A DNA stretch of 7,072 nt from an uncultured Flavobacteriales bacterium (GTDB lineage: Bacteria > Bacteroidota > Bacteroidia > CAIKAF01): the NCBI GenBank assembly GCA_937925455.1, contig CALEWF010000246.1, positions 1 through 7,072 on the forward strand. The letters are read 5' to 3'. The notes beneath the pieces were generated by a model that was not told where the DNA came from, searched no databases, and saw nothing but the letters and a program-made list of their open reading frames with translations. Position numbers and translations under genes: made by a program. Of this stretch, positions 6,841 through 7,072 are shown piece after piece. Within the stretch, counting starts at the first letter, position 1, and each line of letters starts with the position of its first letter.

Positions 6841-6874
6841 TGATTTAATTCCAAAATTATCATTAGGATTGTTT

Positions 6875-7069
6875 TATAGGGGCGGCAGCGTGTTTCTCCG
6901 CCTCGTAGAACGGATACACCCGCTGCCCCGTCTGCCGGGGATGGAAGTGGAAAGCCCGCAGGGGCGAAGCCCACAGGGCACGGGGTAGCGGGGCTGAGGG
7001 CACGAAGACACCGCTACCCCGATGCCCTGTGTGGCTGAGCCCCGAGGACTTGGAACGGACAGCCCCATA
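6875..7069. repeat. GC-rich (~69%) structured intergenic element
   Basis: Composition jumps from AT-rich sequence to about 69% G+C (133 of 194 bases in 6879-7072). The ends are complementary: TATAGGGGC at 6875-6883 with GCCCCATA at 7062-7069, with one bulge. Inside lie hairpin A (6884-6890 with 6921-6927, continued by 6891-6893/6916-6918 and 6897-6900/6911-6914), an alternative hairpin CCCCG/CGGGG (6926-6930/6936-6940), and a long hairpin (6961-7043). A motif close to GGAACGGAcAGCCC occurs up to three times between the stems. No coding signal is convincing. It could be a structured RNA, a miniature mobile or REP-like element, or a dispersed genomic repeat. The window edge prevents proof that it ends at 7069. 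Confidence 0.55.
6961..7043. repeat. Long near-perfect hairpin, about 29 base pairs
   Basis: Paired segments are 6961-6965/7039-7043, 6968-6971/7033-7036, 6972-6980/7023-7031 and 6981-6991/7011-7021, around a 19-base loop (6992-7010). The only defects are single-base bulges at 7022 and 7032 and a symmetric GA/GA internal mismatch (6966-6967 against 7037-7038). No U-run follows on either strand, so it is not an ordinary intrinsic terminator. It lies about 585 bases beyond the adhesin stop codon. Confidence 0.75.
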
Positions 7070-7072
7070 GGC

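Larger units (their letters stand above)
6377..6878. other. Non-coding stretch with degenerate short repeats
   Basis: No credible gene is seen: the short open frames on both strands are made of low-complexity or repeat sequence and have no recognisable domain. 6377-6600 is plain AT-rich sequence without a clear terminator after the adhesin gene; CTTTTTTAAAG at 6380-6390 can form only a very short stem. From about 6627 to 6845 there are several copies of short repeat phrases, described separately. The base composition then jumps at about 6879 into the GC-rich element. Confidence 0.6.

Noticed and set aside
6874..7068. Minus-strand open frame of 64 codons through the GC-rich element
   Set aside because: The Pro/Arg/Gly/Ser-rich translation follows from GC-rich inverted repeats; there is no recognisable domain and the frame runs through the long hairpin.

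Overview
The window looks like chromosomal DNA of a member of the Bacteroidota. The evidence is an AT-rich background, no purine-rich Shine-Dalgarno sequence before any gene, and matches to the Bacteroidota promoter consensus (TTG, about 20 bases, then TAnnTTTG). In addition, a secreted PKD-domain protein ends in the 'gliding motility-associated' C-terminal domain of type IX secretion cargo. Genus cannot be read from this sequence.

Layout: 1-276 is non-coding, next to the 3' end of a leftward gene. 277-1254 (minus) is pdhB, the E1 beta subunit of pyruvate dehydrogenase. A 149-base divergent intergenic region follows. Then three genes run rightward with short gaps: etfB (1404-2144), etfA (2169-3119) and a bifunctional-nuclease-family (DUF151) protein with a C-terminal UVR motif (3174-3764). 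A 77-base gap holds a predicted promoter overlapped by a perfect 13-bp inverted repeat. It leads into a large exported protein (3842-6376) with four cysteine-paired SprB-like repeats, two PKD domains and a type IX sorting domain. The final ~700 bases carry no credible gene. They hold degenerate short dispersed repeats (about 6627-6845) and then an abrupt GC-rich element (about 6875-7069, near 69% G+C) that can fold into a closed multi-hairpin structure.

How the genes relate: pdhB feeds acetyl-CoA production, and EtfBA collects electrons from acyl-CoA and similar dehydrogenases for the quinone pool, so the divergent pair sits at central carbon and electron metabolism. The DUF151-UVR protein is probably co-transcribed with etfBA but has no obvious functional link. 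The adhesin-like gene appears to have its own promoter and is a separate accessory unit.

No novel enzymatic or defence system is visible. The parts least explained by standard annotation are the GC-rich structured element at the right edge, the dispersed-repeat block beside it (one phrase recurs at the far left of the window), and the palindrome over the promoter of the surface protein.
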